A stretch of DNA of 64,000 nt, from assembly GCF_003851685.1 (NCBI RefSeq), contig NZ_CP027727.1, positions 186,001 through 250,000 on the forward strand, read 5' to 3'. The stretch comes from Pseudomonas sp. R5-89-07. GTDB lineage: Bacteria; Pseudomonadota; Gammaproteobacteria; Pseudomonadales; Pseudomonadaceae. Positions 32,907 through 40,412 of this stretch are shown piece by piece. The notes under the pieces are model-generated. The model was not told the origin of the DNA, did no database searches, and was given only the letters and a program-made list of their open reading frames with translations. How positions within the stretch are numbered: position 1 is the stretch's first letter; each line of letters begins with the position of its first letter. The position numbers and the translations under genes were made by a program.

Positions 32907-33479
32907 ATGGCCGTCCCAGATGACCCACCCAGCGACGAATCGCTGCTGGCCCGCTACCGAAGCGGTGACGCCAGCGCATTCGAAGCCTTGTACGCACGGC
33001 ACCGCCAAGGCCTGTACCGCTTCCTCGTGTCCCTGTGCAACAAAGCGGAGCTTGCCGAGGAAATCTACCAGGACACCTGGCTCAGCCTGATCCGCAGCAA
33101 CACCCAGCCACAGGGCAGGGCGAGTTTTCGTACATGGTTGTTCCAGATTGCGCGCAACCGCCTGATCGACCACTGGCGCAAGCACGGCATTCACAACCCG
33201 CTGCATGACAGCTACGACGAGCAGCTGCACGCCCAGGCCGACGACAGCGCCGGCCCCGAACAACACCTGAGCCTGAGCCGCGACCAGGCGCGCCTCGACG
33301 CCGCCGTGCAGGACCTGCCCGAAGACCAGCGCGAAGTCTTCCTGCTGCGCCTGCACGGCGAGCTCGAAGTCCCGCAAATCGCCACCCTCACCGGCGCCCC
33401 GCTGGAAACCGTGAAAAGCCGCCTGCGCTACGCCCTGCAAAAACTGCGGCGCCTGCTGGCCGAGGAGGTAACCGTATGA
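32907..33479 (+). CDS. ECF-type RNA polymerase sigma factor
   Basis: A 190-residue sigma-70 family protein. Region 2 is FEALYARHRQGLYRFL, with AEEIYQDTWLSLI and FRTWLFQIARNRLIDHWRK (about residues 22-95). Region 4 is LDAAVQDLPEDQREVFLLR with the helix-turn-helix QIATLTGAPLETVKSRLRYAL (split 33375-33435). Its stop overlaps the next gene by four bases. The downstream protein, with one membrane segment, is probably its regulator, and the upstream YfbK-like gene completes a commonly seen trio. Confidence 0.9.
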   Translation: MAVPDDPPSDESLLARYRSGDASAFEALYARHRQGLYRFLVSLCNKAELAEEIYQDTWLSLIRSNTQPQGRASFRTWLFQIARNRLIDHWRKHGIHNPLHDSYDEQLHAQADDSAGPEQHLSLSRDQARLDAAVQDLPEDQREVFLLRLHGELEVPQIATLTGAPLETVKSRLRYALQKLRRLLAEEVTV

Positions 33480-34078
33480 CTGACACCCGACCCACCCCAG
33501 ACGACGAACTGCTCCAGCACTACCGTCAACACAGCACCGGCGAACCGCCCGCGTCCCTCGACGCCTTCATCCTCAACACCGCCCGCCGCGAAGCCCCGAC
33601 ACCGCAACCGAACCTGTGGCAACGCTGGCTGCACGCCTGCCAACGCCCACGCTGGCAAATGGCATTCGCCACCGTCGCAGGTTTAGCGCTGATGATCGGT
33701 GTCATCACCCGCTCCCCCGTGCCGCAGCCGAACGTCTCCACCGCGACATTCTCCGCCCTGCGCCACGAAGAGGCCGCCCAGCCAGCGCCGCAAGCGTTTT
33801 CCGCACCCGCGCCAATGGCCCGAATGGCTGCGGCCCCCAGGCTTGAACGTGCACCGGCTCAAGCTGAAACCGCAGATGCAATGGCGGCCCCGCCAGCGGT
33901 AAAGCTCAGCAAGGCCGCGCCGGTGGCATTGCCGTCTTTGGAGCAGGAGCTGCAGGCGATCGTGAAGCTGCGTGAGGTGGGAGAGAGCAAGGCGGCTGAT
34001 GAGAAGCTGCTGGCGCTGCATAAGCGCTTTCCGGAGGAGGATTTGCCGGAGAGGTTGGAGGCGTTGCGGAAGCGTTGA
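33476..34078 (+). CDS. Predicted single-pass membrane protein, probable sigma-factor partner
   Basis: A 200-residue protein translationally coupled to the sigma factor (ATGA overlap). It has a short acidic cytoplasmic N-terminus with DDELLQHYRQHS, one membrane segment (about residues 62-79, MAFATVAGLALMIGVI), then an Ala/Pro-rich linker and a C-terminal helical domain (LEQELQAIVKLREVGE, DLPERLEALRKR). Topology and position suit an anti-sigma factor, but I see no conserved zinc motif. The gene is followed by a strong terminator. Confidence 0.7.
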   Translation: MTDTRPTPDDELLQHYRQHSTGEPPASLDAFILNTARREAPTPQPNLWQRWLHACQRPRWQMAFATVAGLALMIGVITRSPVPQPNVSTATFSALRHEEAAQPAPQAFSAPAPMARMAAAPRLERAPAQAETADAMAAPPAVKLSKAAPVALPSLEQELQAIVKLREVGESKAADEKLLALHKRFPEEDLPERLEALRKR

Positions 34079-34090
34079 AGTGACAGCCAC

Positions 34091-34127
34091 AAAAAAAGCC
34101 CCAGGTCTTTCGACCTGGGGCTTTTTT
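34091..34127. terminator. Strong intrinsic terminator
   Basis: Stem GCCCCAGGTC/GACCTGGGGC with a TTTC loop, flanked by A-run and T-run, so it can work in both directions: for the sigma-factor operon and for the tRNA gene on the minus strand. Confidence 0.95.
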
Positions 34128-34136
34128 ATTCATATC

Positions 34137-34213
34137 TGGTGCACCCGGCGGGATTCGAACCCACGACCCCTGCCTTCGGAGGGCAGTACTCTATCCAGCT
34201 GAGCTACGGATGC
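34137..34213 (-). tRNA. tRNA-Arg (anticodon CCG)
   Basis: 77-nt minus-strand gene beginning GCATCCGTAGCTCAGC, with anticodon stem CTGCC/GGCAG around the loop CTCCGAA, T-arm GGGTTCGAATCCC and an encoded 3' CCA. The acceptor stem pairs GCATCCG with CGGGTGC (one wobble). No integrase or duplicated tRNA end is seen beside it. Confidence 0.97.
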
Positions 34214-34430
34214 TTGTGCGGGCGACATCATACCCATGTCGACCAGATGCGTCCATTCCGGCGTTTTGGCTGCCACTGTTAGATCTTTCCGGTCAAAAAA
34301 TGGCCGACTGCCAGCATTATTCACAACTCCCCGCGCTGTACGTCCCTTTGTTTGCTTTGCTCTTGTGGCTTTGAACCGCTTCCACGCCGCCATTCCCCCA
34401 GGTGAACGCATGCATTCCAAAGGAACCGTG

Positions 34431-35126
34431 ATGCTCGATCTCCCGTTCAGACAGACCCTGCTTGCCCGCTCCGATTTGTTTCGAGGTATGCCGGAGCCCC
34501 TTTTGCGCTATGTCGCCACCCATATGGTGGAGCGCGTATTGGATGATCGTGAGCTGTTGTATTTCAAGGACGACACGCTCGAGTTCATTGCGTTGGTGGT
34601 GGAAGGCCGTATTTATTCGGTAGTGCATGGGCCGGACGGTCGGGAGCAGATCATCGGCAGTACGGGGGTGGGGCAGGTGGTGGGGGAGACGGCGTTGATC
34701 AAGGACCATGGTCGCGAGTCGTCGACCTTTGCCAGTGGCCCGACGCGTTTGTTGCAGTTGGGCAGCCGCCATTTTGCCGTGCTGTTCGAGGAGCCGGTGT
34801 TCCTGCGGCGTTTGCTGATGCTGATGATGGTGCGTTTGCTCCACGCCATCGAGTTGCTTGAGCTGGTGTGCCTGCATCGATTGGAGTCGCGTTTGGCGCG
34901 GTTTCTGTTGGCGAATATGAGCGATATCGACCTGGCGCTGGCCATGCCCAGTGTGTCGTTGCCCGCGAGCCAGGGGGTGTTGGCGTCGATGCTCAATACC
35001 AGCCGGCCCAAGCTCAATGTGCAGTTGCAACTGTGGCGCCGCACTGGCGTGATCAGCGGCAATCTGGAGCGCATGGTGATCAACGATCTGGAGCATTTGC
35101 GGCGCAAGGCGTTTGCTGTGAATTAA
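34431..35126 (+). CDS. Crp/Fnr-family regulator at the reb locus
   Basis: A 231-residue protein starting at 34431 after AAAGGAACCGTG; an in-frame ATG at 34410 is the alternative. The N-terminal cyclic-nucleotide-binding fold is visible (LARSDLFRGMPEPLLRYVA, DDTLEFIALVVEGRIYSVV, GVGQVVGETALI), then the dimer helix, then a C-terminal helix-turn-helix with ASQGVLASMLNTSRPKLNVQL. Whether it binds cAMP is unclear because the classic phosphate-binding Arg/Ser pair is not obvious. It precedes a sigma factor and the R-body genes and probably regulates them; regulators of this kind accompany reb genes in other pseudomonads. Confidence 0.82.
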   Translation: MLDLPFRQTLLARSDLFRGMPEPLLRYVATHMVERVLDDRELLYFKDDTLEFIALVVEGRIYSVVHGPDGREQIIGSTGVGQVVGETALIKDHGRESSTFASGPTRLLQLGSRHFAVLFEEPVFLRRLLMLMMVRLLHAIELLELVCLHRLESRLARFLLANMSDIDLALAMPSVSLPASQGVLASMLNTSRPKLNVQLQLWRRTGVISGNLERMVINDLEHLRRKAFAVN

Positions 35127-35213
35127 TCGTTGCGGTGTTCCCCAGGTAACAGCGTGCCCCTGTCGAGCCCTCGCACACTGGCCCTTCATCAAGGATGCAC
35201 AGGAGTGCTGGCG

Positions 35214-35756
35214 ATGGGGATGACTATTGGGTTCAAGGGCTTTAGCGGCGCCGATGATCACTTGTTCGAAGCGAGTTGGCGCGCCGTGCATGGCGAGCTC
35301 AGGCGCCGCGCCTTGCGGCGGGCCAAGGGCAATCAGGATCAGGGCCAGGAGTGGCTGTCGGCCACGGCGATCAAGGCCCTTTTGTTTTTTCGGCGCTCGC
35401 CGGAGCGTATTCGCGACCCCCAGGGGTTTCTGTTTCTGGTGCTCGATCATGTGTTTCTCGACAGCGTGCGGCGTAGCAAGCGCGAGGGGCGGCTGTTCGA
35501 TGATTCGGTGGATCTTGAGCACGATCACCTGGCCGCGCTTGCCGCGCCCTGCGCTTCGGTGCTGGAGCGGGTGGAATGCTATGAGCGCCTGGAACAGGTC
35601 AAGGCGCAGGTGGCGCGGTTGCCGATGTTGCAGCAGCGCTTGTTCGAGATGCGCTTTGTCGACGACCTGCCGTATCCGCAGATTGCCGCCGAGTTGCAGG
35701 TGAAGCTGCCGCTGGTGCGCAAGCGCGTGCAGCTGCTGCGCAGTGCCTTGCGCTGA
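35214..35756 (+). CDS. Sigma-70 family sigma factor at the reb locus
   Basis: A 180-residue ECF-like sigma factor starting at 35214, eight bases after AGGAG. Region 2 is divergent (LFEASWRAVHGELRRRALRR, FLFLVLDHVFLDSVRRSKREG). Region 4 is clear: VARLPMLQQRLFEMRFVDDL then the helix-turn-helix PYPQIAAELQVKLPLVRKRV. It lies between the Crp-like gene and the first rebB gene, 104 bases before it, so it is probably the dedicated sigma factor for R-body expression. Confidence 0.8.
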   Translation: MGMTIGFKGFSGADDHLFEASWRAVHGELRRRALRRAKGNQDQGQEWLSATAIKALLFFRRSPERIRDPQGFLFLVLDHVFLDSVRRSKREGRLFDDSVDLEHDHLAALAAPCASVLERVECYERLEQVKAQVARLPMLQQRLFEMRFVDDLPYPQIAAELQVKLPLVRKRVQLLRSALR

Positions 35757-35859
35757 GTGTGATTCACAGACCCTGGCGCGGAGCGTTCTAGTTGTATGAG
35801 CGCGTCCCGCCGCCACTATTCACGCCCAACCCTGGGTGAATGCCATCAAGGAGAGATGT

Positions 35860-36087
35860 ATGACAGAGGTCAACAGTCAGATCACCGACGCGGTCACCCA
35901 AACCAACGTGAAGGTGGTGGCGGAAGCGCCGGCCCAGGCCATTGCGTCGCTGTACCAGGTGGCCAGCAGCGCGGCGGGCCTGTCGTTGCAGAACGCGGTC
36001 AACAGCCAGCAGGCGATGAACCAGATTTCCAATGCGGTCATCTCCAAGGCCGTGGCGCTGATCATGCAGATTGGCGAGAAGGGCTGA
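35860..36087 (+). CDS. RebB-family R-body protein (75 residues)
   Basis: A short hydrophobic protein with the RebB signature SQITDAVTQTNVKVVAEAPA and QNAVNSQQAMNQISN. The start at 35860 has AAGGAG six bases upstream. Reb proteins polymerise into R-bodies, coiled ribbons that unroll and can rupture cells; they were first described in Caedibacter and are present in P. aeruginosa. This is the shortest of the three RebB-type proteins here, because it lacks the C-terminal VDTTAGAAATEK region of the other two. Confidence 0.88.
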   Translation: MTEVNSQITDAVTQTNVKVVAEAPAQAIASLYQVASSAAGLSLQNAVNSQQAMNQISNAVISKAVALIMQIGEKG

Positions 36088-36105
36088 GGCCTGGGGAGAG
36101 CGATC

Positions 36106-36678
36106 ATGTCGTGGTTCAGCAGAAAGAAACCCGCCGCCCCTCAAGCAACGCCCGCCGCCGACCCGCCTGCACCGGCGCCTGCCGCCCCGGCCCCGCGCTC
36201 GGTCATGGCGCGCATGAACGAGCATTGGCTCAATCAGGTGAGCGCGCCGTCGTCCGACAGCACGGCGGCCCTCAACAGCCAGATCGTGCAGGCGGTGCAG
36301 TTCACCAACTCGCAGAACTTCGCCTATGCCCCGGCGCAGATCGCGGTGCCGGCCGACATGATGATCAGCCAGGCGGCCGGGTTGGTGGCGCAGGCGGCGG
36401 CGGGGTACTTCGACGGGGTGAGCAAGATCGCCTTGGCGGCCCAGGCCGTGCTGCTCCAGCAAATGACCGAGAACATCGTCAATAACAACCTGCCGGGCGC
36501 CGCCGAAGACGCCTTGGGCGCCCTGGCCACCGACCTGCTGGTGGGCGCCGCTGCCGCGGTGGCCGCCGCCGCCGGGGCGATGGAAGCCGAGGCGGCCAGC
36601 GTGGCCATCGACAAGATCGACCAGAGCATCGCCAAGTACGCGAGCACCCTGGCCAACCGGGCCGCGCCAGCGGCCTGA
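36106..36678 (+). CDS. Reb-like protein with N-terminal linker
   Basis: A 190-residue protein, 18 bases after rebB. A basic start (MSWFSRKKPA) and an Ala/Pro-rich linker (residues 8-30) are followed by a domain whose pattern SQIVQAVQFTNSQNFAYAPAQ echoes the RebB motif SQITDAVTQTNVKVVAEAPAQ. A long Ala-rich helical part (LVGAAAAVAAAAGAMEAE) follows. I read it as a divergent, extended Reb protein, perhaps an assembly or capping factor. No named family is certain. Confidence 0.65.
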   Translation: MSWFSRKKPAAPQATPAADPPAPAPAAPAPRSVMARMNEHWLNQVSAPSSDSTAALNSQIVQAVQFTNSQNFAYAPAQIAVPADMMISQAAGLVAQAAAGYFDGVSKIALAAQAVLLQQMTENIVNNNLPGAAEDALGALATDLLVGAAAAVAAAAGAMEAEAASVAIDKIDQSIAKYASTLANRAAPAA

Positions 36679-36690
36679 ACCGAGCACTGC

Positions 36691-36711
36691 GTTCCAGCGT
36701 TCTGCTGGAAC
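36691..36711 (+). promoter_or_regulatory. Intercistronic hairpin in the reb operon
   Basis: Perfect 8-bp stem GTTCCAGC/GCTGGAAC with loop GTTCT, in the 82-base gap before the hydrolase gene. There is no U-tract, so an RNA processing or stability element is more likely than a terminator. Confidence 0.4.
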
Positions 36712-36760
36712 GGTGCAACAGCAACTTGAAAACAACTTTTCTTGAGTGAGGAGCGACATC

Positions 36761-37387
36761 ATGCAGCCTGGGGATATTATTTTTTCGGTAAAACAAGATG
36801 ACGACAGCGCAACGCGGGCGTTCATCAAAGCCGGCCAACTGGTCAAGGCCAAGGTGTTCTCGCAGGACACGACCTACCTGAACGTGGTGCATCCGGCCAT
36901 TGCGGTAAGCGACACACTGGTGATCGAAAGTGTCGGCAGCGGCCTGGCCCTGACCGACCTGAGCCTGGAAAAACCGCCACGCTCGGCGATGGTGTTTTCC
37001 TGTGCGGACATAGAGCTGGGCGAGGCGGCGACGGTGGCTGCCAAGCAGTTCTACTTCGACAAGATCGGTGGTGACATCCGTGGCCGCTACAGTGTGTGGA
37101 GCGCGATGATCTCGGCCTTCCGGCGCTGGACTTCCGATACCAGCCTGGTGACGCGGATCAATGAGTCCATCGACATCGGCAGCGGTTCCTTCTGTTCGCA
37201 GTTCGCGGCCAACTGCTATGAAGTGGGCAACCTCTACAACGAGGCCAATCTAGTGCCGCCACCACCTGCCATTTTCCCTCATCAGCCCAGCGCTATCACA
37301 CCTGCGGAGTTGGCGACCTTCTGTGACTCCTCGCCTTACTTCTATTTCTCGGGCTTCTGGCAGGACAACGTTGAGGTGCGGCTTTAG
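36761..37387 (+). CDS. Permuted papain-fold (YiiX/NlpC-P60-like) hydrolase in the reb locus
   Basis: A 208-residue cytosolic protein. The start at 36761 has GAGGAG seven bases upstream. The pattern MQPGDIIFSV near the N-terminus, a His in VVHPAIAV (His44) and a late Cys in SFCSQFAANCYE (Cys145) is that of circularly permuted NlpC/P60 enzymes, where the order is His then Cys. Such enzymes cut amide bonds in peptides, lipids or cell-wall material; the substrate is unknown here. No signal peptide is present. Its place among R-body genes suggests a helper or cargo for cell lysis or killing, which is inference. Confidence 0.7.
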   Translation: MQPGDIIFSVKQDDDSATRAFIKAGQLVKAKVFSQDTTYLNVVHPAIAVSDTLVIESVGSGLALTDLSLEKPPRSAMVFSCADIELGEAATVAAKQFYFDKIGGDIRGRYSVWSAMISAFRRWTSDTSLVTRINESIDIGSGSFCSQFAANCYEVGNLYNEANLVPPPPAIFPHQPSAITPAELATFCDSSPYFYFSGFWQDNVEVRL

Positions 37388-37427
37388 CGGGGCTGTTGCC
37401 GTTAAGCCATTGCCGCAGGAGATTGAA

Positions 37428-37739
37428 ATGCAGCCACCGGTGCTGTCCACCGTTGATCGCCAGCGACTGGAGTCGATGCTGCGCAACCCGCAGATCTTCG
37501 CCGGAACGCCCCAAGCCATCGTCGACGAAACCCTCAAGCGCGCCAGCCAGGTGCTTGAGCAATCGAAGGCCAACGAGCACGCGCTCAAGACCGCCGCCGA
37601 GCAGCGTGACGCGGCGCTACGCCAGGTGCTGGACGGCGCGGCTCCGGATCGGAACGCGCAACGCAAGGAAGTGCAGGCACTGCTCCAGGGCTTGATCACA
37701 CAGATCGAAGCTGCGTTGAAACCCGCTGTAAAACCCTGA
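37428..37739 (+). CDS. Small helical protein in the reb locus
   Basis: A 103-residue, largely helical protein. The start at 37428 follows CAGGAGATTGAA. Features are LSTVDRQRLESMLRNPQIF, then a coiled-coil-like stretch (KRASQVLEQSKANEHALKTA) and a C-terminal helix LLQGLITQIEAALKP. It has no membrane segment or known motif. Lying between the hydrolase and the paired rebB genes, it may be a chaperone or regulator for them. The family is not recognised. Confidence 0.6.
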   Translation: MQPPVLSTVDRQRLESMLRNPQIFAGTPQAIVDETLKRASQVLEQSKANEHALKTAAEQRDAALRQVLDGAAPDRNAQRKEVQALLQGLITQIEAALKPAVKP

Positions 37740-37821
37740 GCATCAGCGCTTCACAGCCTCCGTTTCGCAACGTTCATTCATGAACACGGAATGCACCGTG
37801 TACTAAATAAGGAAATTGATC

Positions 37822-38136
37822 ATGGCATTTGTCAGCGAACAAATTACCGACGCAGTCACCCAGACCAACGTCAAAGTGGTGGCCGAATCGCCAGCGATGG
37901 CGATGAGCACCATCTACCAGTCGATGGCGCAGGCCACCGCGATTCTGTTCCAGAACGCGGTATCGGCCCAGCAGCAGCAAAACACCCTGGCCCAGGCGGC
38001 CACCAACCAGGGCGTGATGCAGATCTACAGCGTCGACACCACCGCAGGCGCCGCCGCTACCGAAAAAGTCGCCCAGGGCGGCGTGTCGGATAACCTCACC
38101 AGCCTGTTGACCGTGCTCAAGTCGTTCCAGTCTTAA
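37822..38136 (+). CDS. RebB-family R-body protein (104 residues, first copy)
   Basis: Carries QITDAVTQTNVKVVAESPAM, QNAVSAQQQQNTLAQAA and the C-terminal YSVDTTAGAAATEKVAQG. The start at 37822 has AAGGA eight bases upstream. It is nearly the same as the protein encoded 50 bases downstream; the two differ mainly at the first six residues and a few others. Paired, near-identical Reb subunits are usual in R-body operons and are probably co-polymers. Confidence 0.9.
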   Translation: MAFVSEQITDAVTQTNVKVVAESPAMAMSTIYQSMAQATAILFQNAVSAQQQQNTLAQAATNQGVMQIYSVDTTAGAAATEKVAQGGVSDNLTSLLTVLKSFQS

Positions 38137-38186
38137 GCACCGCGCCATAACGGATGTTGTTCTTTCGAAAACCAGGAGTTTCAACC

Positions 38187-38501
38187 ATGAGCACAGTCAG
38201 CCCGCAAATCACCGATGCCGTCACCCAGACCAACGTCAAGGTCGTTGCCGAATCGCCAGCGATGGCCATGAGCACGATCTATCAATCCATGGGCCAGGCC
38301 ACAGCGATCCTGTTCCAGAACTCGGTCTCGGCCCAGCAGCAGCAAAACACCCTGGCCCAGGCGGCCACCAACCAGGGCGTGATGCAGATCTACAGCGTCG
38401 ACACCACCGCCGGCGCCGCCGCTACCGAAAAAGTCGCCCAGGGCGGAGTGGCCGACAACCTGACCAGCCTGTTGACCATCCTCAAATCCTTCCAGCCGTA
38501 A
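38187..38501 (+). CDS. RebB-family R-body protein (104 residues, second copy)
   Basis: Tandem partner of the preceding gene, with the same length and the same motif order (QITDAVTQTNVKVVAESPAM, QNSVSAQQQQN, VDTTAGAAATEK). The ATG at 38187 follows CCAGGAGTTTCAACC. DNA identity between the two is high but includes many silent third-position changes, so the duplication is not recent and the protein sequence is under constraint. It is the last gene of the locus and is followed by a terminator-like hairpin. Confidence 0.9.
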   Translation: MSTVSPQITDAVTQTNVKVVAESPAMAMSTIYQSMGQATAILFQNSVSAQQQQNTLAQAATNQGVMQIYSVDTTAGAAATEKVAQGGVADNLTSLLTILKSFQP

Positions 38502-38516
38502 GCCGCAAGGCCCAGA

Positions 38517-38556
38517 CACCCCCGGTGGCCGCAAGGCGCCGGGGGTGTTGTCGTTT
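38517..38556 (+). terminator. Terminator-like hairpin after the reb genes
   Basis: GC-rich stem CACCCCCGG/CCGGGGGTG followed by TTGTCGTTT. The loop itself can pair (GCCGCAAGGC). The T-tract is imperfect. Confidence 0.7.
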
Positions 38557-38789
38557 GATCCGAAAATTGGGCCAAATGCGTCGTTTACGTTCTTTTTTTC
38601 GAACAGACTATTGCCCCTTCCCCCCATTGATCCTAGGATTCGTTTGAGATTTCAAACGCCCTGTCTCCGTGCGCGCTTTCTTGATCTTGCGCAGCGAGGC
38701 CGATTTCCCTGACGGCAGCCCCCCACAAGGCGCCTTTCAACAACTCTAATTCGCTCCGCGCGCGCGCGGTGCTGTTAAGGAAAGCCGAC

Positions 38790-40232
38790 ATGCAGCTTAA
38801 AGACACCCAGTTGTTCCGCCAGCAAGCCTTTATCGATGGCGCTTGGGTCGATGCGGACAATGGTCAAACCATCAAGGTCAACAACCCGGCCACGGGCGAA
38901 ATTCTCGGCACCGTGCCAAAGATGGGCGCCGCCGAAACCCGCCGCGCCATCGAAGCCGCCGACAAGGCCCTGCCGGCCTGGCGTGCCCTCACCGCCAAGG
39001 AGCGCGCCAACAAGCTGCGCCGCTGGTTTGAGCTGCTGATCGAAAACCAGGACGACCTTGGCCGCCTGATGACCCTCGAACAAGGCAAGCCGCTGGCCGA
39101 AGCCAAGGGCGAAATCGTCTACGCCGCCTCCTTTATCGAGTGGTTCGCCGAAGAAGCCAAGCGCATCTACGGTGACGTGATCCCCGGCCACCAGCCCGAC
39201 AAGCGCCTGATCGTGATCAAGCAGCCAATCGGCGTGACCGCGGCCATCACACCCTGGAACTTCCCTGCGGCGATGATCACCCGCAAAGCCGGCCCGGCCC
39301 TGGCCGCCGGTTGCACCATGGTGATCAAGCCCGCTTCGCAAACCCCGTTCTCGGCCCTGGCCCTGGTTGAGCTGGCACACCGCGCCGGTATCCCCAAAGG
39401 CGTGCTGAGCGTGGTCACCGGCAGCGCCGGCGACATCGGCGGCGAGCTGACCAGCAACCCGACTGTGCGTAAATTGTCCTTCACCGGCTCCACCGAAATC
39501 GGTCGCCAGTTGATGGCCGAATGCGCCAAGGACATCAAGAAGGTCTCCCTGGAGCTGGGCGGCAACGCGCCGTTCATCGTGTTCGACGACGCCGACCTGG
39601 ATAAGGCCGTCGAAGGCGCGATCATCTCCAAGTACCGCAACAACGGCCAGACTTGCGTGTGCGCCAACCGCCTGTACATCCAGGACTCGGTGTACGACGC
39701 GTTTGCCGAAAAACTTAAAGTGGCCGTGACCAAACTGAAGATCGGCAACGGTCTGGAAGAGGGCACCACCACGGGCCCGCTGATCGATGAAAAAGCCGTG
39801 GCCAAGGTGCAGGAACACATCGCCGACGCCCTGAGCAAAGGCGCCAAGTTGCTGGCCGGTGGCAAGGTGATGGAAGGCAACTTCTTCGAGCCGACCATCC
39901 TCACTGACGTGCCGAAAAACGCCGCCGTGGCCAAGGAAGAAACCTTTGGCCCACTGGCGCCGCTGTTCCGCTTCAAAGACGAAGCCGAAGTGATCGCGAT
40001 GGCCAACGACACCGAATTCGGCCTGGCGTCGTACTTCTATGCACGCGACCTGGGCCGTGTATTCCGCGTGGCCGAGGCGCTGGAATACGGCATGGTCGGC
40101 GTCAACACCGGGTTGATCTCCAACGAAGTGGCGCCGTTCGGCGGCATCAAGGCGTCGGGCCTGGGCCGTGAAGGGTCCAAGTACGGGATCGAGGATTACC
40201 TGGAAATCAAATACCTCTGCCTGGGCATCTGA
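38790..40232 (+). CDS. gabD: Succinate-semialdehyde / glutarate-semialdehyde dehydrogenase
   Basis: A 480-residue NAD(P)-dependent aldehyde dehydrogenase. The start at 38790 follows AAGGAAAGCCGAC. Motifs are TPWNFPAAMITRK, FTGSTEIGRQL (nucleotide binding), the general-base Glu in LELGGNAP, the catalytic Cys in NGQTCVCANR and KEETFGPLAPLFRF. It oxidises the semialdehyde produced by the downstream aminotransferase: succinate semialdehyde from GABA, or glutarate semialdehyde from 5-aminovalerate (DavD). Pseudomonads use close homologues for both, so the substrate cannot be fixed from sequence. Confidence 0.94.
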   Translation: MQLKDTQLFRQQAFIDGAWVDADNGQTIKVNNPATGEILGTVPKMGAAETRRAIEAADKALPAWRALTAKERANKLRRWFELLIENQDDLGRLMTLEQGKPLAEAKGEIVYAASFIEWFAEEAKRIYGDVIPGHQPDKRLIVIKQPIGVTAAITPWNFPAAMITRKAGPALAAGCTMVIKPASQTPFSALALVELAHRAGIPKGVLSVVTGSAGDIGGELTSNPTVRKLSFTGSTEIGRQLMAECAKDIKKVSLELGGNAPFIVFDDADLDKAVEGAIISKYRNNGQTCVCANRLYIQDSVYDAFAEKLKVAVTKLKIGNGLEEGTTTGPLIDEKAVAKVQEHIADALSKGAKLLAGGKVMEGNFFEPTILTDVPKNAAVAKEETFGPLAPLFRFKDEAEVIAMANDTEFGLASYFYARDLGRVFRVAEALEYGMVGVNTGLISNEVAPFGGIKASGLGREGSKYGIEDYLEIKYLCLGI

Positions 40233-40252
40233 CCGGTAAGGGATTGCAGTAA

Positions 40253-40400
40253 ACGCAGAGGGCACGAGAGCGCTGTCCCTTTGCGTGTTTCACACCGTTA
40301 TTCGTAGTGGCCGGGAAAGCTGTGGCAGTCGATCATCGCATGCTGCCGTAGTTGCCTCCCCGCCACGTATTCCTTGAACAACGCCACCCGATGAGTGGCG
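40253..40400 (+). ncRNA. Structured leader of gabT (candidate gabT RNA motif)
   Basis: The 180-base gap between gabD and gabT contains a 10-bp stem ACGCAGAGGG/CCCTTTGCGT (40253-40262, 40277-40286) and, just before the ribosome-binding site, a hairpin CGCCAC/GTGGCG (40382-40387, 40395-40400). A conserved RNA called the gabT motif has been described at this place in Pseudomonas; I match it by position and structure only. Confidence 0.55.
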
Positions 40401-40412
40401 AATGAGGACTTT

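Noticed and set aside
34137..34213. tRNA-Arg as an attachment site of a genomic island
   Set aside because: No integrase gene or repeated tRNA 3' end lies nearby, and the flanking genes look chromosomal.
34317..35816. 499-codon antisense frame over the Crp-like and sigma-factor genes
   Set aside because: Gln/His-rich translation typical of a reversed GC-rich gene; the plus-strand genes have clear domains and ribosome-binding sites.
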